Shown here piece after piece: positions 35,588-55,454 of a DNA stretch of 64,000 nucleotides. A model generated the notes under the pieces. That model saw only the letters and a program-made list of their open reading frames with translations, was not told where the DNA came from and made no database searches. Numbering within the stretch: position 1 is the first letter of the stretch; every line of letters begins with the position of its first letter. The position numbers were made by a program, and so were the translations under genes. Source of the stretch: Zoogloea sp. 1C4. GTDB taxonomy: Bacteria > Pseudomonadota > Gammaproteobacteria > Burkholderiales > Rhodocyclaceae. The stretch lies in NCBI RefSeq assembly GCF_009469605.1, contig NZ_SSXU01000001.1, positions 124,001-188,000 on the forward strand. The letters run 5' to 3'.

Positions 35588-38185
35588 ATGTCCCAGACCG
35601 TGCCCGCCGCGCCAACTCCCGAAGCTTCCCGGGAGCTCATCACCCGCTTCAAGAGCCGCCTGAAAAGCGGCGGCGAGGCACTCCGCACCGCCTACGAAAC
35701 CCATCCGCTGACCGAGCCCATTCTCAAGGGCCGGTCCCGGCTGGTGGACGGGGTGCTGGTGGACATCTGGAAGGAGTTCGGCATCCCCGCCTCGGCGAGT
35801 CTTGTTGCCGTGGGCGGCTACGGTCGTGAGGAGCTGTTTCCCTTCTCCGATGTGGATCTGCTGTTCCTCCTCGACCGGGAGCCGGATCACGATCTGAGCG
35901 AACGCCTCACCCAGATGATCGGGCTGCTGTGGGACGTCGGCCTCGACATCGGCCACAGCGTGCGTACCATCGACGAGTGCATCGAAGAAGCCGGCCTCGA
36001 CGTGACGGTGATGACCAACCTCCTCGAAGCCCGGCTGATCGGTGGCAACACCCGGCTCTTCGATCGCTTCACCGAGCAACTGCGAAGTGCGCTCAACGTC
36101 GGGCAGTTCTTCAAGGCCAAGCGCCTCGAACAGGAGCAGCGCTACACCCGCCACAACGAGACGCCCTACTCGCTTGAGCCCAACTGCAAGGAAAGCCCGG
36201 GCGGCCTGCGCGACCTCCAGATCATCGGCTGGATCAGCCGGGCGGCAGGCTTTGGCACCCACTGGCGCGACCTCGCCAGCCACGGCCTCGTCACCGCCGA
36301 GGAGGCCACCGAGCTGCGCGACCTCGAACGCTTCCTGCAGCACGCCCGCATCCGCCTGCACCACATCGCCGGGCGCCGGGAAGACCGCCTGCTCTTCGAT
36401 CACCAGGAAAAGCTCGCCCACCGCTTCGGCTTCGAGGCCAACGAGCACCGCCGGGCGTCGGAAGTCTTCATGCAGGAGTACTACCGAACGGCCAAGAAGG
36501 TCACCCAGCTCAACACCATCCTGCTGCAGAATTTCTGGGCTGAGTTCTTCCCCAACCGCTACCCGGCGGCGATCAACATCAACGAGCGCTTCCAGTGCGT
36601 GCGCGAGCTCCTCGACGTACGCGACGAAGGCGTCTTCGACCGCCACCCGAGCGCATTGCTCGAATGCTTCCTGATCCTCCAGCAGCGCTCCGAGCTCAAG
36701 GGCATGACCGCCCGCACCCTGCGCGCCCTGTGGCGCGGCCGCAAGCTGATCAACGCCGAGTTCCGCCACGATCCGGCCAACCGGGCGCTGTTCCTGCGCC
36801 TGCTCCAGCAGAAACGCGGCGTGGTGCAGGAGATGCGCCGGATGAACCAGTACGGCATCCTCAGCTTCTACCTGCCGGCCTGGCGCCGCATCGTCGGGCA
36901 GATGCAGCACGACCTGTTCCACGTCTACACCGTAGATCAACACATCATGCAGGTGCTGCGCAACGTGCGCCGCTTCATGGTGTCGGAACACGCCCACGAA
37001 TACCCGCTGCTCACGCGGCTCGCCACCAGCTTCGAGAAGCCCTGGCTGATCTACATCGCGGCGCTGTTCCACGACATCGCCAAGGGCCGCGGCGGCGACC
37101 ACTCCAAGCTCGGCATGAAGGACGCGCGGGAGTTCTGCTCCGCCCACGGGCTCGACGAGACCGACACCGCGCTCGTCGAATGGCTGGTGGAACACCACCT
37201 GTCCATGTCCAACGTGGCCCAGAAGCAGGACATGTCCGATCTCGACGTGATCCGTCGCTTCGGCGATCTGGTGAAGACCGAGCGCCGCCTCACCGCCCTC
37301 TACATCCTCACCCACGCCGACATCCGCGGCACCAGCCCGAAGGTATGGAACGGCTGGAAGGGCAAGCTGCTTGAAGACCTCTTCTTCGCCACCCAGCGCC
37401 TCCTGCGCGGCGCCACCCCCCACCAGGCCCTCGGCACACCCCTGCGCCAGGACGACGCCCGCAACCTGCTGCGCTACTACGGCCTGCGCCCGGGCACCGA
37501 AGACAAGCTGTGGGCCCAGCTCGACACCGTTTACTTCATGCGCCACGACGCCGAGGAAGTCGCCTGGCACGCGCGGATGCTCTACTACCGGGTCGAATCC
37601 GATGTGCCCGTCGTCAAGGCCCGTCCCACCCACGGCGACGAGGGGCTGCAGGTGATGGTCTACATGAAGGACCAGAAGGACATCTTCGTGCGGCTGTGCG
37701 GCTTCTTTGCGCGCCTCGGCTTCACCATCGCCGACGCCAAGATCCACACCACCCGCCACGGCTACGCGCTCGACAGCTTCCTGCTGCTCGATCCGGGCCA
37801 GGAAACCCACTACCGGGACGTGATCAACCTGCTCGAACACGACCTGACCGAGCGCCTCAGCCACCCGGATTCGCCCATCGACCAGCCGGCCAGTGGCCGC
37901 CTGTCACGGGAGGTCAAGCACTTCCCGATCACTCCAGGCGTGACCATCGAGCCCGACGAGCGCGGCCAGCACTACATCATGTCGGTAACCGCCGCCGACC
38001 GCCCGGGCCTGCTCTTCGGCGTTGCCGAAACCCTCGCCAACAACGGGATCAACCTGCACACCGCCAAGATCGCCACCCTCGGCGAGCGGGTCGAGGACAC
38101 CTTCCTGATCAGCGGCCCCAACCTCACCCAGGACACCCAGGTCCTCAAGATCGAGACCGAACTGCTCGAAAAGCTGGCGATCTGA
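35588..38185 (+). CDS. glnD: PII uridylyltransferase/uridylyl-removing enzyme
   Basis: The 865-residue bifunctional sensor of glutamine uridylylates and deuridylylates PII, controlling nitrogen assimilation. The nucleotidyltransferase motif [19 protein letters not shown] lies at residues 76-94, with GLRDLQ in the following domain; the HD phosphohydrolase motif is [15 protein letters not shown]; two C-terminal ACT domains bind glutamine ([20 protein letters not shown] in the second). I prefer ATG 35588 (MSQTVPAAP) over one at 35546, which lies inside map. Confidence 0.97.
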   Translation: MSQTVPAAPTPEASRELITRFKSRLKSGGEALRTAYETHPLTEPILKGRSRLVDGVLVDIWKEFGIPASASLVAVGGYGREELFPFSDVDLLFLLDREPDHDLSERLTQMIGLLWDVGLDIGHSVRTIDECIEEAGLDVTVMTNLLEARLIGGNTRLFDRFTEQLRSALNVGQFFKAKRLEQEQRYTRHNETPYSLEPNCKESPGGLRDLQIIGWISRAAGFGTHWRDLASHGLVTAEEATELRDLERFLQHARIRLHHIAGRREDRLLFDHQEKLAHRFGFEANEHRRASEVFMQEYYRTAKKVTQLNTILLQNFWAEFFPNRYPAAININERFQCVRELLDVRDEGVFDRHPSALLECFLILQQRSELKGMTARTLRALWRGRKLINAEFRHDPANRALFLRLLQQKRGVVQEMRRMNQYGILSFYLPAWRRIVGQMQHDLFHVYTVDQHIMQVLRNVRRFMVSEHAHEYPLLTRLATSFEKPWLIYIAALFHDIAKGRGGDHSKLGMKDAREFCSAHGLDETDTALVEWLVEHHLSMSNVAQKQDMSDLDVIRRFGDLVKTERRLTALYILTHADIRGTSPKVWNGWKGKLLEDLFFATQRLLRGATPHQALGTPLRQDDARNLLRYYGLRPGTEDKLWAQLDTVYFMRHDAEEVAWHARMLYYRVESDVPVVKARPTHGDEGLQVMVYMKDQKDIFVRLCGFFARLGFTIADAKIHTTRHGYALDSFLLLDPGQETHYRDVINLLEHDLTERLSHPDSPIDQPASGRLSREVKHFPITPGVTIEPDERGQHYIMSVTAADRPGLLFGVAETLANNGINLHTAKIATLGERVEDTFLISGPNLTQDTQVLKIETELLEKLAI

Positions 38186-38187
38186 GC

Positions 38188-38722
38188 TCAGTCGTCGTCC
38201 GACGCCGGGGCGCCCGGAAACAGCACCTCGGTGAACCCGAAGCGGGTGAAATCCCGCACCCGCATCGGGTACAGGATGCCGTCCAGGTGGTCGCACTCGT
38301 GCTGCACCACCCGGGCGTGAAAGCCCTCCGCAACCCGGTCGATGGGCGCACCATCGGCGTCGAAGCCGGTATAGCGTAATGATGCCCAGCGGGGCACCCA
38401 GCCCCGCAGCCCTGGCACGGACAGGCAACCTTCCCAGCCCCCCCTCTTCGTCTTCCGACAGGGGCGATAGCACCGGGTTGATCAGCACCGTATCGGGCAC
38501 CGAGGACGCATCCGGATAGCGCGGGCTGGGCCCGCCTCCAAAGATCACCACCCGCAGATCGACGCCGATCTGCGGCGCCGCCAGCCCGGCACCGGAAAGA
38601 TGCGCCATGGTGTCGCGCATGTCGGCGATCAGCGCTGCGAGCTCCGGCGTGCCGAAGGCCGTCACCGGCTGCGCCCGCCGCAGCAGACGCGGATCCCCCA
38701 TCCGCAGCACCTCGCGAATCAT
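38188..38722 (-). pseudogene. def: Peptide deformylase, frameshifted by one base in a G7 tract
   Basis: The first frame reads [20 protein letters not shown], with motif 1 [10 protein letters not shown] at 44-53, and is in order to about residue 94. The coding strand then has seven G (38444-38438). With six G the sequence continues [16 protein letters not shown], restoring motif 2 (EGCLS) and joining the downstream frame that carries motif 3 HECDHLDG and ends PGAPASDDD at 38188. As written, Cys and the HExxH zinc ligands are out of frame, so the product would be inactive. Either a real lesion, a slippery phase-variable tract, or a sequencing error. Most betaproteobacteria have another def beside fmt. 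The start overlaps the upstream phosphorylase gene stop (ATGA). Confidence 0.88.
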
Positions 38723-39474
38723 TTGGCCGGCCCTTCGCAGATGTGCTCCAGCACCTCGCGCACCCGGCCCATCGCCTCGCGCAGCACCACGTCGATGCTG
38801 CCGAAGCAGATCTGTGCCGCGCTGTTGCCGCGGCCGGCTGCAAAATTGGCCACCACGTTGATCGCCGCGTACGGAATGCCCAGTTCCCGCGCGAGAGCCG
38901 CCTCGGGCATGCCGGTCATGCCCACCACGTCAGCACCGTCCCGCTCCAGCCGGTTGATCTCGGCCGCGGTTTCGAGCCGCGGGCCCTGGGTTGCCGCATA
39001 CACGCCCCCATTCACAACCGGCTGACCCGCCGCCACCGCCGCCGCAAGAATGCGCTGGCGCACGACCTCGTCGTACGGCCGCGTGAAATCGATATGCACC
39101 ACCGGCTGCTCGGAGCTCTCGTGGAAGGTGCTCTTGCGGCCCCAGGTGTAGTCGATGATCTGGTCCGGCACCACCAGCACGCCCGGCCCCAGGTCGTCGC
39201 GGATGCCGCCGACCGACGCCACCGAGATGATCGCGTCAGCCTTCGCCTCGCGCAGCGCCCACAGGTTGGCCTGATAGTTCACCCGATGGGGCGGAATCGT
39301 ATGGCCGTAGCCGTGACGGGCCAGAAAGACCACCGGATGCTCGCACAGCTGCCCGAAAGTAAGGGCGCCCGACGGCTCGCCGTAGGGCGTGCGCATCACC
39401 TCGCGGCGGATCACGTTCAGGTTGGCCAGTTGGGTAAGACCGCTACCGCCGATGATTGCCAGCATGCCGGACAA
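38719..39474 (-). CDS. S-methyl-5'-thioinosine phosphorylase / MTAP family
   Basis: The 251-residue protein is a purine nucleoside phosphorylase of the MTAP group: [10 protein letters not shown] (phosphate loop), [20 protein letters not shown], and [17 protein letters not shown]. The substrate Met lies in [17 protein letters not shown]. The purine-site region reads [10 protein letters not shown] where adenine-specific MTAPs have paired Asp residues, so a 6-oxopurine such as methylthioinosine is the likelier substrate (inference). It acts in methionine salvage after deamination of methylthioadenosine. The stop overlaps the def start. Confidence 0.88.
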   Translation of the reverse strand: MSGMLAIIGGSGLTQLANLNVIRREVMRTPYGEPSGALTFGQLCEHPVVFLARHGYGHTIPPHRVNYQANLWALREAKADAIISVASVGGIRDDLGPGVLVVPDQIIDYTWGRKSTFHESSEQPVVHIDFTRPYDEVVRQRILAAAVAAGQPVVNGGVYAATQGPRLETAAEINRLERDGADVVGMTGMPEAALARELGIPYAAINVVANFAAGRGNSAAQICFGSIDVVLREAMGRVREVLEHICEGPAK

Positions 39475-39604
39475 CTCCTCATAAAACCGTGTGGGCCGGG
39501 GATCTTATCACGCAGCCAGGCCCCGACCGCTCCGCGCACCGATGCTGCGTTGCGCAAAAGCGTGGTAAAATTTTGGGTTTACAAGTACTTCGGTATCCAA
39601 CCCC

Positions 39605-41419
<1,815 letters not shown>

Positions 41420-41465
41420 GCCTCTTCCACCCGGCCGGGGCAACCCGGCCCGGGCAGCAGTTCAA

Positions 41466-41496
41466 AAAAAACGCGGCCACATCGGCCGCGTTTTTT
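41466..41496. terminator. Bidirectional intrinsic terminator between typA and galU
   Basis: A perfect 13-bp stem, AAAAAACGCGGCC with GGCCGCGTTTTTT, and a 5-base loop (ACATC). The T-run serves typA on the plus strand and the A-run gives a T-run for galU on the minus strand; the two genes converge here. Confidence 0.93.
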
Positions 41497-41514
41497 ATCG
41501 TCTGTTACGGTGGC

Positions 41515-45606
<4,092 letters not shown>

Positions 45607-45627
45607 CGAAATCCCTTGTTTCCCGCA

Positions 45628-48600
45628 TCACGCCGCGGCAGCTTCCGCAAGACGCAGTGCTTCTTCAATATCCACTTCCACCACCCGCGACACACCCTGC
45701 TCCTGCATCGTGACGCCCACCAGCTGCTCCGCGATTTCCATCGTGATCTTGCTGTGGCTGATGAACACGAACTGGGTCTGCGACGACATGCGCTTGACCA
45801 TCTGGCAGTAGCGCTCGGTGTTGGAATCGTCGAGTGGTGCATCCACCTCATCCAGCATGCAGAACGGCGCCGGGTTGAGCTGGAACATCGAAAATACCAG
45901 CGCAATCGCGGTCAGTGCCTTTTCCCCGCCCGAAAGCAGCTGGATGGAACTGTTCTTCTTGCCGGGCGGCTGGGCGACGATCGAGATGCCCGCATCGAGA
46001 ATCTCGTCGCCAGTAAGCACCAGCCGCGCTTCACCGCCTCCGAAGAGCATCGGGAAGAGATTCCCGAAATGGTGATTAACCGTATTGTACGTCTCTTGAA
46101 GCTGCTCTCGCGTCTCCCGATCGATCCGTCGTATGGCATCTTCAAGGGTTTCGATCGCGCCTAGCAGATCCTCCGTCTGCACGTCGAGGTAATTTTTCCG
46201 CTCCGACGCCGCTTTCAGCTCGTCGAGCGCCGCCAGATTGACCGGACCCAGCTCGGCGATCTCGCGGCCCAGACGGGCGACCTCGCGCTGCAGCGAACCT
46301 TCCTTCAGATCGGGCGTGAGCAGCGGCGCCAGCGCCGCCTCGTCGGCCTGGGCTTCCTCGAGCCGGGCGGCGTGCTGGGCTTCGGCCATCTCGACGGCCT
46401 GGACGCGCAGGCGCAGATCGGCGACGCGCTCGCGCTGGGGCGCGGCGGCATGTTCGGTGCGCTGGCGATCCTCCTCCAACCCACGCAACTGGCCGTTGGC
46501 GGCTTCCAGCGTGTTGCGGCTGGCGGCGAGCGCGGTCTCGCGGGTCGTGCGCAGCGCAACAGCCTCCTGCAGCGCGGCCGACACCGAGACCTCGTCGATC
46601 TCCATCAGCGATTCGCGGCGCTCGGTGAGCTCCTCGGCGATGCGTTCGAGCTGTTCGCCGGCCAGCGCGCGGTTGCGGGCGATGTCGTCGAGCTTGCTCA
46701 CGCATTCGCGCTCGGAATGGCGGGCCTCCTGCAGCTCGCGGGCCAGCGCGGACTCCAGCGCGCGGGTCTCGCGCAGGCTGCTCTCGCGCTCCCGGCGCAC
46801 CGCCTCCGCCGCGTCCAGCCGACCGCGCTGCAGTTCGGCCATCTCGCGGCTGCGCTCCAGCTCGGTCTCTGCGCGCATCAGGCGGTCGCGCTCGGCCTGC
46901 TCGGCATGGGCGATCTCACCCAGGTCACGTTCGATCTGACCGCAGCGCTCTTCGTAGCGCTGCCGGGCCTGGTTGAGCTTGAGCACCTCGACCTGCTCGG
47001 TATGCACCCGCGCCTGCAGCGCCTGGGCGTCGCGACGCAGGTTGGCGAGCGCATCCTGCACGCGGGTGGCGAGCGCCTCGGCCTCGGCCATGGATTCCCG
47101 CGCCATCGCGGCGGCTTCCTGGGCGGCCTCGACTTCGGCGCCCAGCTGGTCGATCTCCCGCTGGCGCTCGATGACGCCGTGGGTGCGCGAATCCGGCGCG
47201 TAGTGGATCAGCGCGTGACGACTCAGCAGGCGACCATCCCGCGAGACCAGCACCACGCCGGCGGCGAGCGACTCGCGCCGGTCGATCCACGCAGCAAGAT
47301 CATCCGCGACGAAAACCCGGGCCAGCCAGCTTTCGAGCACCGCGGCGAGTTCGCCATCGGCGCCGACCTTCTCCACCAGCGGCCGGCAGCCCTCCGGTGC
47401 CGGCGTGGTGTCGCCCGCAGCAGGGCTACCGCCCAGCAGGAAGGCGAAGGCGCCGGGCACCTTGTCGGCCAGCGCGGCCAGCGCCACCTTTCCATCCTCG
47501 GCCGGCAGCGCAGCGAGGCGTTCGCGCAGCACCGCCTCGACGGCGAGCTCCCACCCGGCCTCGACGCGGATGCGCTGCCACAGGGGCTTGAGCCCGTCGA
47601 GCTTGTGACGCTTGATCCAGTCACCCAGCTGGCCCTGCACCTGCACCTTGTTCTGCAACTGCACCAGCGCCTCGCGCCGCGCCCGCAGCTCGGTGGCGTG
47701 GCGCTGGGCCTGACGCTCGGCTTCCAGCGCCTGCTTGAGGGCCTGCTGGGCGGCAGGTAGCTGGGCCTGGGCGTCCGCGATGTCGGACTGACGCTGGTCC
47801 AACGCTTCTTCGGCCGCCGCCAGCGCCGCCTCGCGCTCGGCGGCCATGCGCAGATCGGGCGCCTGGACGGCGGATTCTTCCTGCTGCAGCCGGGCACGGC
47901 GCTGGGCCAGCGTGTCGAGCGTGCGCTCGCTGCTCACCCGGTGGGTGTCCTCGACGCGGATCTGCTGCTCGGCCTGGTTGAGTTCGCGGCGGATCGCGGC
48001 GGCGGCGGCATCAGCGGCGTTGAGCGCCTCCTCGGCCTCCGGCAGACGGTCGCCCACCTCGGCGTGGCGGGCCTCGGCCTGTTCGGCACGAATCGCGGCG
48101 TGGTCGAGCAGGCCCTGCCAACGCTCGCTGTCGGCGGCGAGGCTTTCCAGCTGGCTGCGCCACTGGGCGTCGTCGCGCTCAAGCTGGGCGAGGCGGCTTT
48201 CGAGAATCCGCCGGCTGTCACGCAGGCGGGCAAGCTCGCCTTCGAGGCGGGTGAGCTCGGAGCTCACCGCAAACAGCGCGGTCTGGGCGTGCTGCACGCC
48301 CTCGTTGGCCTCCAGCTGGGCTTCGCGGGCGGTTTCGAGCTGGCTTTCGAGTTCCTGCAGGCGCGACGAGTCGGCCTCGATGCGCCGGGTCGCGTCGGCC
48401 AGCTCTTCGGCCAGCCGGACGCGCTCGGCGCGGGCCTCGTTGCGCTTGAGGAGCCACAGCAGGTTCTGACGCTCCGACAGGCTGGCGTTGAGCTGGCGGT
48501 ATTTTTCGGCGATGGCGGCCTGCTGCTCCAGCTTGCCAAGCTGCTGGCCGAGTTCGCTGCGGATGTCGTCGAGGCGGGTCAGGTTGTCGCGGGCGTCGCA

Positions 48601-49152
48601 CAGGCGCCCTTCGGTTTCCTTGCGCCGCTCGCGGTATTTGGTGACGCCGGCGGCCTCCTCGAGAAAACCGCGGACTTCCTCGGGCTTGGCCTCGATGATC
48701 CGCGAGATCATGCCCTGCTCGATGATCGCGTAGGCCCGCGGCCCAAGGCCGGTACCGAGGAACAGATCGATCACGTCCTTCCGGCGCACCTGCATGCCGT
48801 TGATGAAGTAGGTCGATTCGCCGCTGCGGTCGAGCACGCGCTTGACCGCCACCTCGGCGTAGGGCTTCCACTGGCCGGCGGCCTTGCCTTCGGCATTGTC
48901 GAAGACCAGCTCGACGCTGGCCCGGGACACCGGCTTGCGGGTGGTGGAGCCGTTGAAGATGACGTCCATCATCGAGCCGCCCCGCAGCGCCGAGGCACGC
49001 GATTCGCCCAGCACCCAGCGCACCGCGTCGATGATGTTCGATTTGCCGCAGCCGTTCGGACCCACCACGCCCACCAGATTGCCGGGCGTGAGCACGGTCG
49101 TCGGATCGACGAAGGTCTTGAAACCGGCGAGCTTGAGTTTGGCGAGACGCAC
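45628..49152 (-). CDS. smc: Chromosome segregation protein SMC (GTG start)
   Basis: The 1174-residue ATPase organises chromosomes. Walker A is GPNGCGKSN (31-39); coiled coils run from about 170 to 500 and 670 to 1010, with the hinge between (QVQGQLGDWIKRHKLDGLKP opens it). The C-terminal head has LLSGGEKALTAIALVFSMF and Walker B PFCMLDEVDAPLDD. The start is GTG 49152, where the family sequence (MRLAKLKLAGFKTFVDPT) begins; the upstream in-frame stretch from 49224 is not conserved. It heads smc-zipA-ligA-galU. Confidence 0.97.
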   Translation of the reverse strand: MRLAKLKLAGFKTFVDPTTVLTPGNLVGVVGPNGCGKSNIIDAVRWVLGESRASALRGGSMMDVIFNGSTTRKPVSRASVELVFDNAEGKAAGQWKPYAEVAVKRVLDRSGESTYFINGMQVRRKDVIDLFLGTGLGPRAYAIIEQGMISRIIEAKPEEVRGFLEEAAGVTKYRERRKETEGRLCDARDNLTRLDDIRSELGQQLGKLEQQAAIAEKYRQLNASLSERQNLLWLLKRNEARAERVRLAEELADATRRIEADSSRLQELESQLETAREAQLEANEGVQHAQTALFAVSSELTRLEGELARLRDSRRILESRLAQLERDDAQWRSQLESLAADSERWQGLLDHAAIRAEQAEARHAEVGDRLPEAEEALNAADAAAAAIRRELNQAEQQIRVEDTHRVSSERTLDTLAQRRARLQQEESAVQAPDLRMAAEREAALAAAEEALDQRQSDIADAQAQLPAAQQALKQALEAERQAQRHATELRARREALVQLQNKVQVQGQLGDWIKRHKLDGLKPLWQRIRVEAGWELAVEAVLRERLAALPAEDGKVALAALADKVPGAFAFLLGGSPAAGDTTPAPEGCRPLVEKVGADGELAAVLESWLARVFVADDLAAWIDRRESLAAGVVLVSRDGRLLSRHALIHYAPDSRTHGVIERQREIDQLGAEVEAAQEAAAMARESMAEAEALATRVQDALANLRRDAQALQARVHTEQVEVLKLNQARQRYEERCGQIERDLGEIAHAEQAERDRLMRAETELERSREMAELQRGRLDAAEAVRRERESSLRETRALESALARELQEARHSERECVSKLDDIARNRALAGEQLERIAEELTERRESLMEIDEVSVSAALQEAVALRTTRETALAASRNTLEAANGQLRGLEEDRQRTEHAAAPQRERVADLRLRVQAVEMAEAQHAARLEEAQADEAALAPLLTPDLKEGSLQREVARLGREIAELGPVNLAALDELKAASERKNYLDVQTEDLLGAIETLEDAIRRIDRETREQLQETYNTVNHHFGNLFPMLFGGGEARLVLTGDEILDAGISIVAQPPGKKNSSIQLLSGGEKALTAIALVFSMFQLNPAPFCMLDEVDAPLDDSNTERYCQMVKRMSSQTQFVFISHSKITMEIAEQLVGVTMQEQGVSRVVEVDIEEALRLAEAAAA

Positions 49153-49235
49153 TGGAATTCGGAAAAAGGCTGGGGAAAACGGAGCTGCAAGCACTTGCGC
49201 AGCACGCTTGCTGCACTGCCACATAAACGGCGGAC

Positions 49236-49246
49236 GCTATAATAGC
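49236..49246. promoter_or_regulatory. Shared -10 region of divergent smc and dapC
   Basis: GCTATAATAGC gives a perfect TATAAT (49238-49243) on the plus strand and, on the minus strand, an extended -10 TGCTATTAT. No good -35 is seen for either gene. It lies between smc (84 bases from its GTG) and dapC (134 bases). The 224-base gap holds no other clear feature. Confidence 0.5.
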
Positions 49247-49376
49247 ATTCGTTAAAAATCAGGCCACAGGCTTTGTCTTGCCCTGTCCTGCACCACCGCA
49301 ACACGGCGATTTATCCTCTGCGCCCCGCCATCCGCGCCGGGCCGCCCCCAGGACGAACACAGGAAATCCCCCGAAC

Positions 49377-50591
49377 GTGAACCCGCACCTCCAGGATCTT
49401 CACCCCTATCCCTTCGAAAAACTGCGCGGCCTCTTCGAAGGCATCGTGCCGCCGGCTGGCTATTCGGCGATCCGCCTGTCCATCGGCGAGCCGCAGCACG
49501 CCACGCCCGAATTCATCAAGCAGTCGCTCATCGACAACCTCGGCGGCCTCGCCAACTACCCGACCACCCAGGGCTCCGACGCCCTGCGCCAGTCGATCGC
49601 CGGCTGGCTGGAGCGCCGCTACGGCCTGCCCAAGGTGAGCGCCGCCACCCAGGTGCTGCCGGTCAATGGCTCCCGCGAGGCACTGTTCGCCTTTGCCCAG
49701 TGCGTGATCGACGGCAGCAAGCCGGATGCGCTGGTGCTCTCGCCCAACCCGTTCTATCAGATCTACGAAGGCGCGGCCTACCTGGCCGGGGCCAAGCCTT
49801 ACTTCGTCAACAACCTGCCGGACAACCGCTTCGCGTCGGATTTCGACGCCGTGCCCGAATCCGTCTGGCAGCGCGTGCAGCTGGTCTTCGTGTGCTCGCC
49901 GGGCAACCCCACCGGCAAGGTGCTCTCCCTCGACGAGTGGAAACAGCTTTTCGATCTGTCGGATCGCTACGGCTTCGTGATCGCCGCCGACGAGTGCTAC
50001 TCCGAGATCTACTTCGACGACGCCCACCTGCCCATCGGCGGCCTCGAAGCCGCTCATCGCCTCGGCCGCACGGATTTCCGCAACGTGGTGATGTTCTCCA
50101 GCCTGTCCAAGCGCTCCAACGTGCCGGGCATGCGCTCCGGCTTCGTGGCCGGCGACGCGGAGATCCTCAAGCGCTTCCTGCTCTACCGCACCTACCACGG
50201 CTGCGCCATGAGCCCGTCGGTGCAGGCGGCCTCCGCCGCGGCCTGGAACGACGAGGCCCACGTGGCCGAAAACCGTCGTCAATATCGCGAGAAGTTCGCC
50301 GTTATCACCCCCATGCTGAAACCCTGGCTAGACGTGGACCTGCCCGACGCCGGCTTCTACCTGTGGGCCAACGTCACCCGCCTGGGGGTTTCCGACACCG
50401 AGTTCGCCCGCCGCCTGCAGGCTGAATATAATGTGACGGTTCTGCCTGGCAGCTTCCTCGCCCGCGAGGCTCACGGGATCAATCCCGGTGCCGGCTTCGT
50501 TCGTATCGCGCTGGTTGCCGACTTGGCAGAGTGCGTCGAAGCGGCCAATCGAATCGTCGCCTTCGCCCAACAACTTTCGAACAATCCATGA
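49377..50591 (+). CDS. dapC: Succinyldiaminopimelate transaminase (GTG start)
   Basis: The 404-residue class I aminotransferase makes N-succinyl-LL-diaminopimelate. It begins [20 protein letters not shown]; the PLP lysine is K245 in [16 protein letters not shown], and [11 protein letters not shown] and GFYLWANV are typical. The start is GTG 49377 because conservation begins there; AGGA lies about 11 bases upstream. The stop overlaps the dapD ATG, coupling the two lysine/peptidoglycan precursor genes. Confidence 0.94.
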   Translation: MNPHLQDLHPYPFEKLRGLFEGIVPPAGYSAIRLSIGEPQHATPEFIKQSLIDNLGGLANYPTTQGSDALRQSIAGWLERRYGLPKVSAATQVLPVNGSREALFAFAQCVIDGSKPDALVLSPNPFYQIYEGAAYLAGAKPYFVNNLPDNRFASDFDAVPESVWQRVQLVFVCSPGNPTGKVLSLDEWKQLFDLSDRYGFVIAADECYSEIYFDDAHLPIGGLEAAHRLGRTDFRNVVMFSSLSKRSNVPGMRSGFVAGDAEILKRFLLYRTYHGCAMSPSVQAASAAAWNDEAHVAENRRQYREKFAVITPMLKPWLDVDLPDAGFYLWANVTRLGVSDTEFARRLQAEYNVTVLPGSFLAREAHGINPGAGFVRIALVADLAECVEAANRIVAFAQQLSNNP

Positions 50592-51439
50592 CCGTATTCG
50601 TACATATCATGCCCCATCACGAAAACCCCTTTGCCGCCCTCATTGAAGACCTCTGGGAGCGTCGCACCGAGCTGTCGCCCGCCACCGCCACCAGCGAACA
50701 GCTGCGCGCCATCGAGCACGTCATCGACGAACTCGACCAGGGCAAGCTGCGCGTTGCCGAGAAGATCAACGGCGAGTGGGTGACCCACCAGTGGATCAAG
50801 AAGGCTGTGCTGCTGTACTTCCGCACCCACGACAACAAGGTGCTGTCCGGCGGCGACACCCGCTACTACGACAAGGTGCCCACCAAGTTCGACAACTACA
50901 CCGAGCACGATTTCCAGCACGGTGGCTTCCGTGTGGTGCCCAACGCCGTCGCGCGCAAGGGCAGCTTCATCAGCAAGGGCGTGGTGCTGATGCCCTCCTA
51001 CGTGAACATCGGCGCCTACGTCGGTGAAGGCACGATGGTCGACACTTGGGCCACCGTCGGCTCCTGCGCCCAGATCGGCAAGAACGTGCACCTTTCCGGC
51101 GGCGTCGGCATCGGTGGCGTGCTCGAGCCCCTCCAGGCCAACCCGACCATCATCGGCGACAACTGCTTCATCGGCGCCCGCTCCGAAGTCGTCGAAGGCG
51201 TCATCGTCGAAGACAACTGCGTGATCTCGATGGGCGTCTACATCGGCCAGAGCACCAAGATCTACGACCGCGCCACCGGCGAAGTCACGTACGGCCGCGT
51301 GCCCGAAGGCTCCGTGGTGGTGAGCGGCAACCTGCCCTCCGCCGACGGCAAGTACAGCCTGTACTGCGCCGTGATCGTGAAGAAGGTCGACGCCCAGACC
51401 CGCGCCAAGACCAGCATCAACGAACTGCTGCGCGACTGA
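50588..51439 (+). CDS. dapD: Tetrahydrodipicolinate N-succinyltransferase
   Basis: The 283-residue left-handed beta-helix enzyme succinylates tetrahydrodipicolinate. Hexapeptide repeats span about 100-230 ([40 protein letters not shown]). The N-terminal domain shows [14 protein letters not shown]. The ATG at 50588 overlaps the dapC stop (ATGA); an internal ATG at 50609 would remove seven residues and cannot be excluded. Confidence 0.96.
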   Translation: MTVFVHIMPHHENPFAALIEDLWERRTELSPATATSEQLRAIEHVIDELDQGKLRVAEKINGEWVTHQWIKKAVLLYFRTHDNKVLSGGDTRYYDKVPTKFDNYTEHDFQHGGFRVVPNAVARKGSFISKGVVLMPSYVNIGAYVGEGTMVDTWATVGSCAQIGKNVHLSGGVGIGGVLEPLQANPTIIGDNCFIGARSEVVEGVIVEDNCVISMGVYIGQSTKIYDRATGEVTYGRVPEGSVVVSGNLPSADGKYSLYCAVIVKKVDAQTRAKTSINELLRD

Positions 51440-54858
<3,419 letters not shown>

Positions 54859-54922
54859 AACCAAGCGCTTTTTGAGAATTAGGTCAACCCGGTCGCCTGC
54901 CTGCCGTACTTATCATCTTGCC

Positions 54923-54950
54923 TGAGAGGGAAAAGCGTCTTTCCCTCTCA
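54923..54950 (+). terminator. Perfect 11-bp hairpin after prmB
   Basis: TGAGAGGGAAA and TTTCCCTCTCA form a perfect 11-bp stem with loop AGCGTC, 64 bases after the prmB stop. It is followed by TACAAAAAAT rather than a T-run, so intrinsic termination is uncertain. It lies 46 bases before the response-regulator ATG and may instead sit in that gene's leader. Confidence 0.5.
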
Positions 54951-54995
54951 TACAAAAAATCTGGCAAAAACGATAAATAAGGTCAAGGAGTAGCC

Positions 54996-55445
54996 ATGGC
55001 GACCGATCGCCCCATCCTTCTCGTCGAGGACAATCCCGACGATGAGGCACTTACGCTCCGCGCATTCAGCAAGAACAAGATTGCCAACCAGGTCGTCGTG
55101 GCGAGGGACGGCGTCGAAGCGCTGGACTACCTTTTCTGCACCGGTCAGTACAGTTCCCGCGATAGCCTGGTCATGCCGGCTTTCGTGCTTCTGGATCTGA
55201 AGCTGCCGCGCATCGACGGTCTTGAGGTGCTCCGGCGCATCCGCGCCGACGAGCGCACCGCCCTCCTGCCGGTGGTCGTGCTGACCACCTCGAAGGAACA
55301 CCAGGATATTTTTGAAGCCTACCGGCTGGGCGCCAACAGCTACATCCGCAAACCGGTGGATTTCGAGCGTTTTCTGCAGGCCGTCGGCCAGCTCGGGCTG
55401 TACTGGCTGTCCCTCAACGAACCCTCCGACCCGACCGCCCGCTGA
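54996..55445 (+). CDS. Single-domain response regulator (Rcp1-like)
   Basis: The 149-residue protein is a stand-alone receiver domain: acidic pair in LVEDNPDDE (D12 and neighbours), phospho-acceptor D67 in VLLDLKLPRIDG, T97/T98 in VLTTSKE and K119 in YIRKPVDFE. The insert after beta-3 (SSRDSLVMPAF) and C-terminal LYWLSLNE resemble Rcp1-type regulators partnered with phytochrome-like or hybrid kinases. No kinase gene is in the window. AAGGAG lies 7 bases before the ATG. Confidence 0.9.
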   Translation: MATDRPILLVEDNPDDEALTLRAFSKNKIANQVVVARDGVEALDYLFCTGQYSSRDSLVMPAFVLLDLKLPRIDGLEVLRRIRADERTALLPVVVLTTSKEHQDIFEAYRLGANSYIRKPVDFERFLQAVGQLGLYWLSLNEPSDPTAR

Positions 55446-55454
55446 AGGCTAGGC

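Noticed and set aside
35567-37864. A 765-codon open frame antisense to glnD
   Set aside because: GlnD has all its motifs in the sense frame; the antisense translation is low-complexity and has no ribosome site or homology feature.
37904-38187. Read-through extension of the frameshifted def frame into glnD antisense
   Set aside because: After the G7 tract the frame is meaningless; the true C-terminus is in the neighbouring frame ending at 38188.
46372-47760. A 462-codon open frame antisense to smc
   Set aside because: The sense strand encodes the SMC coiled coil and head motifs; repetitive heptad coding produces Gly/Leu/Gln-rich antisense frames.
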